64,000 nucleotides of DNA from positions 27,765-91,764 of the forward strand of contig RHGE01000017.1 of NCBI GenBank assembly GCA_004296775.1, written 5' to 3'. A model generated the notes under the pieces. The model did not search any database. It was not told where the DNA came from and saw nothing but the letters and a program-made list of their open reading frames with translations. Numbering within the stretch: the first letter of the stretch is position 1; each line of letters starts with the position of its first letter. The translations under genes were made by a program, and so were the position numbers. Shown here one piece after another: positions 26,012 through 34,676 of this stretch. This stretch comes from Marinilabiliaceae bacterium JC017. GTDB lineage: Bacteria; Bacteroidota; Bacteroidia; Bacteroidales; Marinilabiliaceae.

Positions 26012-27439
26012 CTAAAGCGCTTTTTTCAGCAGATGAGGCCGTTCGGTATGGATCTTCACAATCAGTTCCCCAAAGAGGGTGTTGGCCCAGGCAAACCAAT
26101 CACGTGTGTATTTATTGGCATCATTTTGATGAAAGCTTTCATGCATAAAGCCGGTCCCGGCATGGGTGGCTTTCAACATCTTCAAACAATGCACTATCTC
26201 AGCATCTTCAGTACTGGTCATAGCCCGCAGCACAATGCCCATTGGCCAGATGTTATCTTGTCCTGTATGCGGACTGCCTTGTCCCTCGGCAGCTTTACCC
26301 CTTAGAAAATAAGGGTTGGCATCACTCAACAAAAACTTACGGGTATTGGCATAGATCTCATCCGTTGGTTGATGAGCTCCCAGATAAGCCAGAGACATCA
26401 AGGATGGCACATTGGCATCATCCATAAACACCTTATTGCCGAAACCGTCTACTTCATACGCATAGATCTTACCATAGTCCATATGTTCCGCAACCGCATA
26501 AGTCTTAACCGCCATCTCCACCTCATCGGCAAACGCATAACATTTACGGGCAAAGGTCATATCCGATAATTCCTTCACATGAATATCCCCCAACTGGCGC
26601 AAGGCTAAAACAGCAAAAATATTGGATGGTATCAGGAACGGATACATGGTGGCATCGTCCGATGGCCGGAACATGGAACAGATGAGTCCGACCGGTTTTA
26701 TTGGCCGTCCCTTTCCCCAATGTACCGGACTGTCAAACATCTGACCGGTCACCCGGTTGAAGGTGTAAGGGGTAGTGCCATCTTTACGTTGCTCGGTACG
26801 GAAAGTCGCTTCAATATATCGGGCGGCCTTTTTCCAGTCTTCATCAAAGATGGAGATATCGCCGGTGATCTTGTAATATTCATGCGCCAGCCGCACAGCA
26901 TAGCAAAGAGAATCAATCTCCCATTTGCGTTCATGAACACCAGGCAACATTTGGGTACGGTCGCTTTGCCATTTGGATATCTTGGTCATGTCCTTAAAGA
27001 AGGCATTGGCATAAGGATCCAATAAGATACACTTTGTCTGGCGATTAATCAGCCCTTTGATCATTTCCCGCAGCTCTTTATCTTTCTTGATGAGCGGCAT
27101 GTAAGGCCAGACCTGGGCGGTGGAATCGCGCAACCACATGGCATCAATGTCACCGGTAATCACAAACGTATCGGGTTTGCCATCGATGTATTCGAAATCA
27201 ACGGTGGTATCCAAGGTGTTGGGGAAACAGTTTTCAAACATCCAGGCCAGCTCCTGGTCAGCCATATCGCCTTTAACCTTTTTAATAAGCTTCTCTACCT
27301 CCTTGCTGGTAAAGCAACGTTTCTCTTTCACCGGCCGTTTCGATTCAAAACCAGTTTTAGTGGCAAAGGCAAAGGAGGGCATAACAGCGGCAGCACCTAC
27401 TGCCAACCCGGTTCTTTTTATGAATGTTCTTCGTTTCAT
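26012..27439 (-). CDS. GH125 exo-alpha-1,6-mannosidase
   Basis: The 475-residue protein starts MKRRTFIKRTGLAVGAAAVM, a twin-arginine (RRTFIK) signal, so it is likely folded before export. The rest matches GH125 (formerly DUF1237): FVITGDIDAMWLRDSTAQVW, IDSLCYAVRLAHEYY, GLICSMFRPSDDATMYPFLI and GFMHESFHQNDANKYTRDWF. GH125 enzymes remove non-reducing-end alpha-1,6-mannose with inversion. It is the first of three minus-strand glycosidases with GH92 and GH3; gaps of about 200 bp suggest separate or loosely coupled transcription. Confidence 0.93.
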   Translation of the reverse strand: MKRRTFIKRTGLAVGAAAVMPSFAFATKTGFESKRPVKEKRCFTSKEVEKLIKKVKGDMADQELAWMFENCFPNTLDTTVDFEYIDGKPDTFVITGDIDAMWLRDSTAQVWPYMPLIKKDKELREMIKGLINRQTKCILLDPYANAFFKDMTKISKWQSDRTQMLPGVHERKWEIDSLCYAVRLAHEYYKITGDISIFDEDWKKAARYIEATFRTEQRKDGTTPYTFNRVTGQMFDSPVHWGKGRPIKPVGLICSMFRPSDDATMYPFLIPSNIFAVLALRQLGDIHVKELSDMTFARKCYAFADEVEMAVKTYAVAEHMDYGKIYAYEVDGFGNKVFMDDANVPSLMSLAYLGAHQPTDEIYANTRKFLLSDANPYFLRGKAAEGQGSPHTGQDNIWPMGIVLRAMTSTEDAEIVHCLKMLKATHAGTGFMHESFHQNDANKYTRDWFAWANTLFGELIVKIHTERPHLLKKAL

Positions 27440-27508
27440 ATTCTAATTTTTTTTCTCGCTAAATACTCGATGTTCAACGCCCCTCTAATCAGACGCTTTC
27501 AGGACCTC

Positions 27509-27569
27509 CTGCGTCGGACGCTGACAGGTCAGCCAGTCAAAACCCGTCAGCATACGTAGCTGCTGACGG
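27509..27569. repeat. Hairpin cluster between GH125 and GH92
   Basis: CCGTCAGCA (27544) pairs with TGCTGACGG (27561), preceded by GCGTCGGACGC and CTGACAGGTCAG, both near-palindromes. There is no T run. It may shape mRNA ends in this glycosidase block or be a repeat remnant. Confidence 0.5.
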
Positions 27570-27643
27570 CAAGTCGCACCAACCCTCCTTCTATCCTATC
27601 CTCTGCATCTCAGCGCCTTTACTATTCTATCTTCTTTGTTTTT

Positions 27644-29890
27644 CTATCTAGCATCCGACATAAAAAATTCCAGTTTTCCCCCCTTCATGATGTCGTCATG
27701 GGTGAAGAACGGCTTGTCCAGCTTTTTACCATTCAATCGCAACTCTTTCACATATTTGTTTTCCGGAGAGTTGTTATGGGCTACAATTTCAAACTTACCC
27801 CCGGGAACAGTAATCACCGCCTTGTCCACCAACGGACGTCCGGTGGTATAGGTAGGATCGCCCGGACACACCTGGTAGAACCCCATGGCACTCATCACAT
27901 ACCAGGCCGACATCTGGCCACAATCTTCATTCCCGATAATGCCGCCCGGTTCGGGCAGATAAAACTCACGCATGATTTGATCCAGCCGCTCTTGTGCTTT
28001 ATATGGAGATGCGGTATAGTTATACAGGTATGCCATGTGGTGGCTGGGTTCATTTCCATGTGCATACTGACCCACCAGGCCGGTGATATCACCCGATGCC
28101 TTCTCCCCTTCGATACTTGAATCAGTGGTAAAAAGGGTGTCCAACATCGCTTCAAACTGCTCTGGATTATCGTAAAGACCAATCATTCCTTCGGGTGCAT
28201 GGGGCACAAAGAAACTCCATTGCCAGGCATTTCCTTCCACATAATCACTCTCTTCGTGACTGGAATAACGCGGGCGGAAAGGCGTACGCCAGGAACCATC
28301 TTCATTCTTACCTCGCATCAAACCACTTTCTTTATCAAAATAGGTTTTGTAATACTCGCTCTTCTTCATGAACGCAGCAGCAGTCTTTTTGTCACCGGCA
28401 GCTTCAGCAATCTTCGCCACACACCAGTCATAATAAGCCATCTCCAATCCATAAGAGACCGATTCGGGCAATTTATCGCAGGGTACCCATCCCAACGTCT
28501 CTTTATAGAAGATATGCTTTGGCATGACAGCTGCTTCACGCGTGCCTTTGAATTTCTCTACAATCCCGGGCTGATAGGTAGCTGAAGTCACTGCTGCTTC
28601 CAACCAATCGTCCAGGTCACCGGTATATAATCCTTTTGCCACGACATCGGCCATCACTGATACCGCAGGATAACCCACCATGGTACCGGTGTAGTTAGAA
28701 GCCAGCGGCCATTTGGGCAACACCCCGCCTTCACTGTATTTCTGTACCAAAGCTTCAGACCACTCTGTGGCTTTATCGGGATTCAAGATCGTCATCAGCG
28801 GATGCAATGCACGGAAAGTATCCCACAAAGAAAACACCGTGTAATTGGTGAATCCCTCTGGTGCCTGCATAATTTCTTTGTTCATGCCGCGGTAACGACC
28901 ATCCACGTCCTGCCAGGTAACAGGAGCCATCATGCAATGGTACAATCCTGTATAAAAATTAGTTTTTACAACCTTATCCTTTGTCTTGATTTTAATCCCT
29001 TTCAAGGCATCGCGCCACTCCGCTTTAGCCAGCTTCATGGTACGGTTGAAATCCCATCCGGGCAGTTCCTCCTTCATGTTAAGAGCCGCTCCCCTGGTAT
29101 CCACCGGCGAAATAGCCACTTTTATTATCAAAGGCTTATCCGAGGCATCAAACTGAAAATGTACGATGGCCTCTTCAGCGGTAAACTCTTTCTGCTTCGA
29201 CTCCTTGCCATTCATGATCACTTTCCAGTCTTTAAACGGTTCCGAGAATTCGGCCCGGTAAGCTACCAAATGATCCTGTGCCCAGCCCGAGGTGCGTTGT
29301 ACCCCTTCAATGGTTTGAGCATCTACCATCTTAAACCGGTTTTCCACCATGCGATGCCCCCAGTTGGCTTGCAAGATATGCGACAGATCCAACATCAGGT
29401 TACGGTCTTCTTTATCTTCGAATCCATAACGGTGCAAACCCACACGTTTGGTGGCAGTCAGCTCTGCAGTAACACCAAAATTATCCAGTTTCACTTTATA
29501 GTAACCCGGAGAGGCAGCCTCCTCTTCTTTCTTGAAAGTCGCCACAGGCTTCTTTTCTTTAGTTCGTGAGTAAGGCAGGAAAAGTACATCCCCCAAGTCA
29601 CCAATACCCGTTCCACTCAGGTGGGTATGACTGAATCCATAGATGACCGAATCCTCATAATGGTAGCCGCTACAAGCATCCCAACCTTCTAAATGGGTAT
29701 CGGGACTAAGCTGTACCATCCCATAAGGAACTGTTGCTCCCGGAAAGGTATGCCCGTGAAAACCGGTTCCAATAAAAGGGTCAACATATTGAAGCGGGTC
29801 ATCAGCACCAACTCCTTTTTTCCCTTCCTGGCAGCCGGAAAGCATGAACAACCATGCAACCGACAGAAATAAAATAACTTGTTTGTTCAT
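27644..29890 (-). CDS. GH92 alpha-mannosidase lipoprotein
   Basis: About 748 residues from MNKQVILFLSVAWLFMLSGC, a lipoprotein signal. GH92 landmarks are present: DPFIGTGFHGHTFPGATVPY, WDACSGYHYEDS, the mannose-site tryptophan and acid region in VFSLWDTFRALHP, GNEPSHHMAYLYNY with the calcium- and base-associated residues, and GIIGNEDCGQMSAWYVMSAM. The enzyme hydrolyses alpha-mannosides (often alpha-1,2) with calcium. The C-terminus, LEFFMSDAR, is a few residues shorter than usual for the family. The ATG at 29890 is preferred over 29917 because it starts the signal peptide. Confidence 0.93.
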   Translation of the reverse strand: MNKQVILFLSVAWLFMLSGCQEGKKGVGADDPLQYVDPFIGTGFHGHTFPGATVPYGMVQLSPDTHLEGWDACSGYHYEDSVIYGFSHTHLSGTGIGDLGDVLFLPYSRTKEKKPVATFKKEEEAASPGYYKVKLDNFGVTAELTATKRVGLHRYGFEDKEDRNLMLDLSHILQANWGHRMVENRFKMVDAQTIEGVQRTSGWAQDHLVAYRAEFSEPFKDWKVIMNGKESKQKEFTAEEAIVHFQFDASDKPLIIKVAISPVDTRGAALNMKEELPGWDFNRTMKLAKAEWRDALKGIKIKTKDKVVKTNFYTGLYHCMMAPVTWQDVDGRYRGMNKEIMQAPEGFTNYTVFSLWDTFRALHPLMTILNPDKATEWSEALVQKYSEGGVLPKWPLASNYTGTMVGYPAVSVMADVVAKGLYTGDLDDWLEAAVTSATYQPGIVEKFKGTREAAVMPKHIFYKETLGWVPCDKLPESVSYGLEMAYYDWCVAKIAEAAGDKKTAAAFMKKSEYYKTYFDKESGLMRGKNEDGSWRTPFRPRYSSHEESDYVEGNAWQWSFFVPHAPEGMIGLYDNPEQFEAMLDTLFTTDSSIEGEKASGDITGLVGQYAHGNEPSHHMAYLYNYTASPYKAQERLDQIMREFYLPEPGGIIGNEDCGQMSAWYVMSAMGFYQVCPGDPTYTTGRPLVDKAVITVPGGKFEIVAHNNSPENKYVKELRLNGKKLDKPFFTHDDIMKGGKLEFFMSDAR

Positions 29891-29970
29891 ATGTTTTACT
29901 ATTAAAATATTTGACATTAGATTATTAAGTCTTTAGGCCATTAGATCGTTAGGATCTTTTAGTAATGTTT

Positions 29971-30070
29971 GTGTATTTTTTGGCAGGGTATTACAATGCC
30001 GGTCATGTAAAAATCTTGATACTTGATACTCATATCTGTGTACTTTTCTGGTTTTTCCAGATTAGGTCTT
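29971..30070 (+). repeat. Dispersed repeat Z, full copy
   Basis: GTGTATTTTTTGGCAGGGTA through CCGGTCATGTAAA to ATCTGTGTACTTTTCTGG and the CTGG/CCAG hairpin, then ATTAGG. It is about 100 bp and similar to 60663-60755 and, inverted, 9536-9625. Confidence 0.65.
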
Positions 30071-30163
30071 TAGTTATTTTGTTTTAAAAAGCATATTAAA
30101 TGAGAAACGTGGAAGGAATTAATCCCTTCCTATTTATAATCCATTTTGCCAATTCATCAACGG

Positions 30164-32578
30164 TTATTCACTTATTTCAAATTCTCCCTTCAGCCGGATG
30201 TCCTTGGATGAAGCCCCTATGTTGATCTTGAAAAGACCGGGCTCAACCGCCTCTTCCATGTCACGGTTAAAGAGAGTCAGCTGAGAAGGAGTTAGTTCGA
30301 AAGAGACGGTTTTCGTTTCACCGGGATTTAACATCAACCGGTCAAAGCCTCTTAACTGCCAATCGTAATTAGTAACCGAGGTATAAACATCTTGTATGTA
30401 AAGTTGTGGTACCTCCTCTCCTGCCACTTCTCCAACATTTGTGATATCAAAACTTACCTGTAATGTTCCGGTTGTGCAGGTCATTTCATTTTTTACTGTC
30501 AGGTTACTGTATTCAAAAGCGCTATATGACAATCCATACCCAAAAGGGAAAAGCGGTTCCACCATGCGACTTTCCCCTGTTCCATTGGGACCTGTTTTCG
30601 CTTGTCCCGCTTGTGACCATGGCTTATAAGGAAAATTCAACGGAATTTGTCCCACTGCCATGGGCCAGGTAGTGGAAAGACGACCGGCAGGATTATATTG
30701 CCCAAACAATACATCGGCAATGGCTTCTCCCCCGAATTCACCGGGAAACCAGGCTGTCAAAACAGCATCTATATTGGCCTGTGAATAATTAATGGACAAT
30801 GGCCTCCCATGTACCAACACAACCACCACCGGCTTACCTGTTGCTTTTAAAGCTTTAAGCAAATCTTTCTGCCTGCCAGGCAGCTGCAAGCTGGTACGCG
30901 ACAAATTCTCACCCACCATGGTTTCATCTTCCCCCATCACCGCAATGACTACATCCGATTGTTTGGCTTTCGCCACCGCTTCATCAATCAATACCTGCTC
31001 TTCTTTGGATATTTCTTGTGGTATAATCTCCGAATAAGGCCAGTTGACATCGTGCAATTCACACCCCAAGGCATAGTCAACTGTTACTTTCCCATTCAGA
31101 TGCCCCTTTACACCTTCAAAAGGTGAAATGACATCCACTCCCAAAGCCCCGTAACGGCTGACGGAACTTGTTTCTGCTTTGGCATTGGGACCGCATACCA
31201 GCACCTTGCTCATCGTTGAAGGATCCAGGGGCAAGGTATTATTATCATTCTTCAGCAATACAATGGATTCCCGCGAGGCTCTTTTGGCCAGTGTCAGGTG
31301 GGCTTCATTCCGCACAATATCATTCACTGCTTTTTCGTCGCGAAAAGGTTTATCGAACAGCCCCTCCCTGAATTTCACATAGAGGATATTCCGTACCCGT
31401 TCATTGATGATCTCTTCTGACAGTTCCCCTGCAACAACCAGTTCACGCAAAGGCTTCACAAAATTCTCCGGATGGTTAAAGGTGGTACGTACATTCAACC
31501 CCGCCTCCACAGATTGCCGGATCGCCTCTTTATAGGATTCGGCCACACGGTGCTTAGAATATATCCAGATGACAGCATCACTGTCGGAAACCACATAGCC
31601 CTTAAAACCATATTTCTTGCGCAACAGATGGGTCAGGAAGTAATAACTCCCGGTTACCGGCACCCCGTCATAATCGTTATAAGAACTCATAACGCCGAGT
31701 GCTCCCCCATCCATGATAGCGCGTTTGAAAGGATAAAGATAGATGTGGTGCATCTCACGCGGTGCGATGTGGGGATCGAGCCGTACATGCCCGTCCCGAC
31801 CGCCTTTGGGGGCAGAATAGACAGCAAAATGTTTCAGCGTGGAGGTCACCCCTTGCTCCTGCAGGCCTCGTACCAGGTTAACACCATACTCTCCCAAAAG
31901 GAAAGGATCTTCACCAAAGCTCTCGACCATACGGCCCCAACGTTGGTCGCGCGCCACATCCAACACGGGTGAATAGATATTGTGGTACCCCAGGGCATAA
32001 CCCTCTTGCCCGATACATTGACCGGTCTTGTAAAGCAAATCCCTGTCCCAGGTACATCCCATACCAATCTGAGCCGGGAAGGAGGTAGATTTGTAATGAT
32101 TCAATCCCCGAATCCCCTCATTGGTGAATTCCACCGGTATACCCAAACGGGTCTCTTCCACAAAAAAGCGCTGAATCTCATTCAGGGCCCACACATGCTT
32201 ATCGTAGGGATACTTGTATTTTGCCTCCTTGTACACACCATTGGAGGCCTCATCAATATTACCCAACCCGTCCTTCCAAAGTTCATTCTTCCATTGGGGT
32301 GTGGGTAGTTCATCCTTTGCTACCCGTCCGTAGCCATATAGCGTAACCATTTGGCACGTTTTCTCTTCCATAGTCATCTGCGCAAGCAGATCATCCACCC
32401 TTGCGTCCACCGGCTGCGTTGGATCTTCGAAAATATCCTTCCGACCGTTTTTATTGAAATCGATCCATCCCTTCCGGTATATTTTTTTTCTGGTGCGCTT
32501 TCCGTTTTCACCGGTTGGCGTAACGGACAACATCATACCAGCCAGCAACAGCAAAACAATGGGTTTAAAATGATTCAT
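30164..32578 (-). CDS. GH3 beta-glycosidase
   Basis: The 804-residue protein has a signal peptide (residues 1-20), a GH3 N-terminal barrel (VDDLLAQMTMEEKTCQMVTL; the KHFAVYS substrate-binding block; nucleophile Asp in GYVVSDSDAV near 340), a GH3 C-terminal sandwich domain (VCGPNAK, VIAVMGEDETMVGEN, TAWFPGEFGGEAIADVLFG) and a final fibronectin III-like domain (EVPQLYIQDVYTSVTNYDWQ, LRGFDRLMLNPGETKTVSFE). It acts as a periplasmic beta-glucosidase, beta-xylosidase or beta-mannosidase-like enzyme; specificity cannot be read from the motifs. It is upstream of GH92 in the same orientation. Confidence 0.93.
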   Translation of the reverse strand: MNHFKPIVLLLLAGMMLSVTPTGENGKRTRKKIYRKGWIDFNKNGRKDIFEDPTQPVDARVDDLLAQMTMEEKTCQMVTLYGYGRVAKDELPTPQWKNELWKDGLGNIDEASNGVYKEAKYKYPYDKHVWALNEIQRFFVEETRLGIPVEFTNEGIRGLNHYKSTSFPAQIGMGCTWDRDLLYKTGQCIGQEGYALGYHNIYSPVLDVARDQRWGRMVESFGEDPFLLGEYGVNLVRGLQEQGVTSTLKHFAVYSAPKGGRDGHVRLDPHIAPREMHHIYLYPFKRAIMDGGALGVMSSYNDYDGVPVTGSYYFLTHLLRKKYGFKGYVVSDSDAVIWIYSKHRVAESYKEAIRQSVEAGLNVRTTFNHPENFVKPLRELVVAGELSEEIINERVRNILYVKFREGLFDKPFRDEKAVNDIVRNEAHLTLAKRASRESIVLLKNDNNTLPLDPSTMSKVLVCGPNAKAETSSVSRYGALGVDVISPFEGVKGHLNGKVTVDYALGCELHDVNWPYSEIIPQEISKEEQVLIDEAVAKAKQSDVVIAVMGEDETMVGENLSRTSLQLPGRQKDLLKALKATGKPVVVVLVHGRPLSINYSQANIDAVLTAWFPGEFGGEAIADVLFGQYNPAGRLSTTWPMAVGQIPLNFPYKPWSQAGQAKTGPNGTGESRMVEPLFPFGYGLSYSAFEYSNLTVKNEMTCTTGTLQVSFDITNVGEVAGEEVPQLYIQDVYTSVTNYDWQLRGFDRLMLNPGETKTVSFELTPSQLTLFNRDMEEAVEPGLFKINIGASSKDIRLKGEFEISE

Positions 32579-33249
32579 TTATTTAGGTTTTAGCGAAAAA
32601 TGAGACTGGTTTTCAGGACTCCAAAGGAACTCGTTTTCATTCACTGGTGAATCCATCTCCTTTTTCATGTTAATTTTCGGTTTGATTGATTTTCATCCGA
32701 ACTGCCAGAACCATTGAATGCAAAGTCCTTAACATGAATCTGCCTGCTTCTCAATTTCTCTGTTATTTTCTTTTGATAAAGCAGTAAAGAAAAGCGATCA
32801 GTAAGGAATTATCAACCCGCTTCACAACAAGCCATTACACACATAAATCATTGTAATTGAACATGGTTGGGGGGTCATCTCCTTTCCTATTATCAGCCTG
32901 GCGACAGAACCGGCATAAAACACCAGTCGTAATCCATTGATAGAAGTACCTTTAACATTAATGCAACTAACCAGGAAGCCATAGTGATGGCACAAACAGG
33001 TAGACAAATGGTTAACAAGTAACAGAGAGGAGCATTGATAATGCTGAACAATCAGGAATAAAATTGCACATTGTTCAACCTTTTTATGGACAGGGCAGGG
33101 AAGAGAGAAATAAGGAAACAGGGAAACCTGTTTTCTCATTCAAAAATGATTCTATCAGGTATCGTTCCAAAAAAATCCCTAACATTTAATTAAAAGAAAG
33201 CCGAATCAATTAATTCATTATACTTGCAAACGGGAACCAGAACGAGGTA
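32579..33249. other. Gene-free stretch upstream of the ECF sigma gene
   Basis: 670 bp between the divergent GH3 and sigma genes. TATACTTG at 33219-33226 is one base off the TAnnTTTG box and lies 24 nt before the sigma ATG. A 105-codon minus-strand frame (32822-33139) has no signal of coding and was rejected. No repeat seen. Confidence 0.5.
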
Positions 33250-33768
33250 ATGACATTATCAGTGAGATTTCTTAAAAGGGATAAAAGATGGTTTGAGAAA
33301 GTTTTTGACCTTCATTATGAGAAGATCAGAAACTTCTTATACTACCGCACCAGCGATATTGAAAAAGCAGAAGACTTAACCCAGGATGTATATCTTAAAT
33401 TATGGGAGAATCGAAAGAAAATTGAGGACAAACAGGTACTCTCTTATCTATATAAGATTGCTAACAACCTCTTTATAAATCAGTATAACAGAGAAAAATT
33501 ACACTTTAAATTTACCGCTGATAACAATAAGAGGGTATCATCCGACACGCCGGAATTCATCCTGGAAATGAAAGAGTTTGATTTAGAATTACAAAATACG
33601 ATTGCGGATTTGCCCGAAAAATGTCGTACAATCTTTTTAATGAACCGGATTGACAAACAAACCTATAACCAAATTGCGAACAACCTCTCGGTCAGTGTAA
33701 AAGCGGTTGAAAAGCAAATGCATAAAGCATTATCACTCTTACGGGAAAAACTTAGCGTCAAAATATAA
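33250..33768 (+). CDS. RNA polymerase ECF sigma factor (FecI-like)
   Basis: A 172-residue sigma-70 family protein. Region 2 has FDLHYEKIRNFLYY and ITQDVYLKLW-type EDLTQDVYLKLWENRKKI (about 40-57); region 4 has LPEKCRTIFLMNRIDKQTYN and the helix-turn-helix IANNLSVSVKAVEKQMHKAL. It matches FecI-like sigmas of Bacteroidota, which direct transcription of the adjacent surface-receptor genes when released by FecR. FecR follows after 24 nt and the TonB receptor after that, so they are one signalling operon. Confidence 0.92.
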   Translation: MTLSVRFLKRDKRWFEKVFDLHYEKIRNFLYYRTSDIEKAEDLTQDVYLKLWENRKKIEDKQVLSYLYKIANNLFINQYNREKLHFKFTADNNKRVSSDTPEFILEMKEFDLELQNTIADLPEKCRTIFLMNRIDKQTYNQIANNLSVSVKAVEKQMHKALSLLREKLSVKI

Positions 33769-33792
33769 ACCCAAAACCTATCTGCAACGATT

Positions 33793-34620
33793 ATGGACAA
33801 AGATAACATCTTGAAAAGAGCTTCCGGATTTAAGGTTGAAGGGAAAAAAACAAAACCTCAGGCCTGGCAGGAACTGGAAAAAAAAATGAATAAAATGCCA
33901 ACTGCCGTAACGAACAATTACCAAAAGCTATTTATTGGCTCTGCAGCTGCTGCGATTGCTGCTATCCTGTTAGTTTTCACTTTTGTTAATCGTACAACAA
34001 CCTACAAGACCCTTGCCGGCGATACGCAAATGATTACATTACCGGATAACAGTCTGGCCTATTTAAATGCCGGTACAACCTTGAAAGTTACCACCGGCAA
34101 ATGGCCTTCTAAAAGAGAGGTAATTCTGGATGGCGAAGCCTTTTTTGAAGTAATACCGGGTTCTTCCTTTACCGTCAGATCAGCAAATGGAACGGTAAAA
34201 GTACTAGGTACAAAATTCAATGTTTATTCGCGAAACAGCTTTTTTATGGTTGATTGTTATTCAGGCAAGGTAAATGTCACAAACGCACATCAGGATCAAT
34301 CGGTTAACTTATTGCCCAATACTGGCATTCGATTGAAGGAAGATAACCGGTTTTCAGAGAAATACACTATTAAACCGCAACGTGCTAAAAGCTGGTTAAC
34401 TGGTGTTTTTCACTTTAAGGCCACACCCCTGATACTGGTAATTGAAGAAATTGAACGCCAGTTTGGATATACCGTGGAAATCAAAACAGATATCTCCAAC
34501 CGCTCCTATACCGGAAGCTTTACCAACAAAGATCTGGCAGTCACCTTAGACCTTGTATGTGTTCCCATGGGGTTGAAATACAACATTGTTGAGGCAGAAA
34601 AACGAGTCACCATCCAGTAA
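33793..34620 (+). CDS. FecR family anti-sigma/transmembrane signal protein
   Basis: 275 residues: a short cytoplasmic N-terminus (about 1-50), one membrane helix (about 52-70, FIGSAAAAIAAILLVFTFVN), the periplasmic FecR domain (TLAGDTQMITLPDNSLAYLN, VILDGEAFFEV, VKVLGTKFNVYS) and a C-terminal DUF4974-like domain (GVFHFKATPLILVIEEIERQ) related to STN domains. In this class FecR senses the TonB receptor's N-terminal STN domain and controls the sigma factor encoded just upstream. Confidence 0.9.
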   Translation: MDKDNILKRASGFKVEGKKTKPQAWQELEKKMNKMPTAVTNNYQKLFIGSAAAAIAAILLVFTFVNRTTTYKTLAGDTQMITLPDNSLAYLNAGTTLKVTTGKWPSKREVILDGEAFFEVIPGSSFTVRSANGTVKVLGTKFNVYSRNSFFMVDCYSGKVNVTNAHQDQSVNLLPNTGIRLKEDNRFSEKYTIKPQRAKSWLTGVFHFKATPLILVIEEIERQFGYTVEIKTDISNRSYTGSFTNKDLAVTLDLVCVPMGLKYNIVEAEKRVTIQ

Positions 34621-34676
34621 AAAACCTCTACCCCTGTTACTATCAATATAATAATAGCTCGCTTGCTCATCCTCCA

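Noticed and set aside
32822..33139. 105-codon minus-strand frame upstream of the sigma gene
   Set aside because: No recognisable domain, no signal, cysteine-rich random composition; lies in a probable promoter region.
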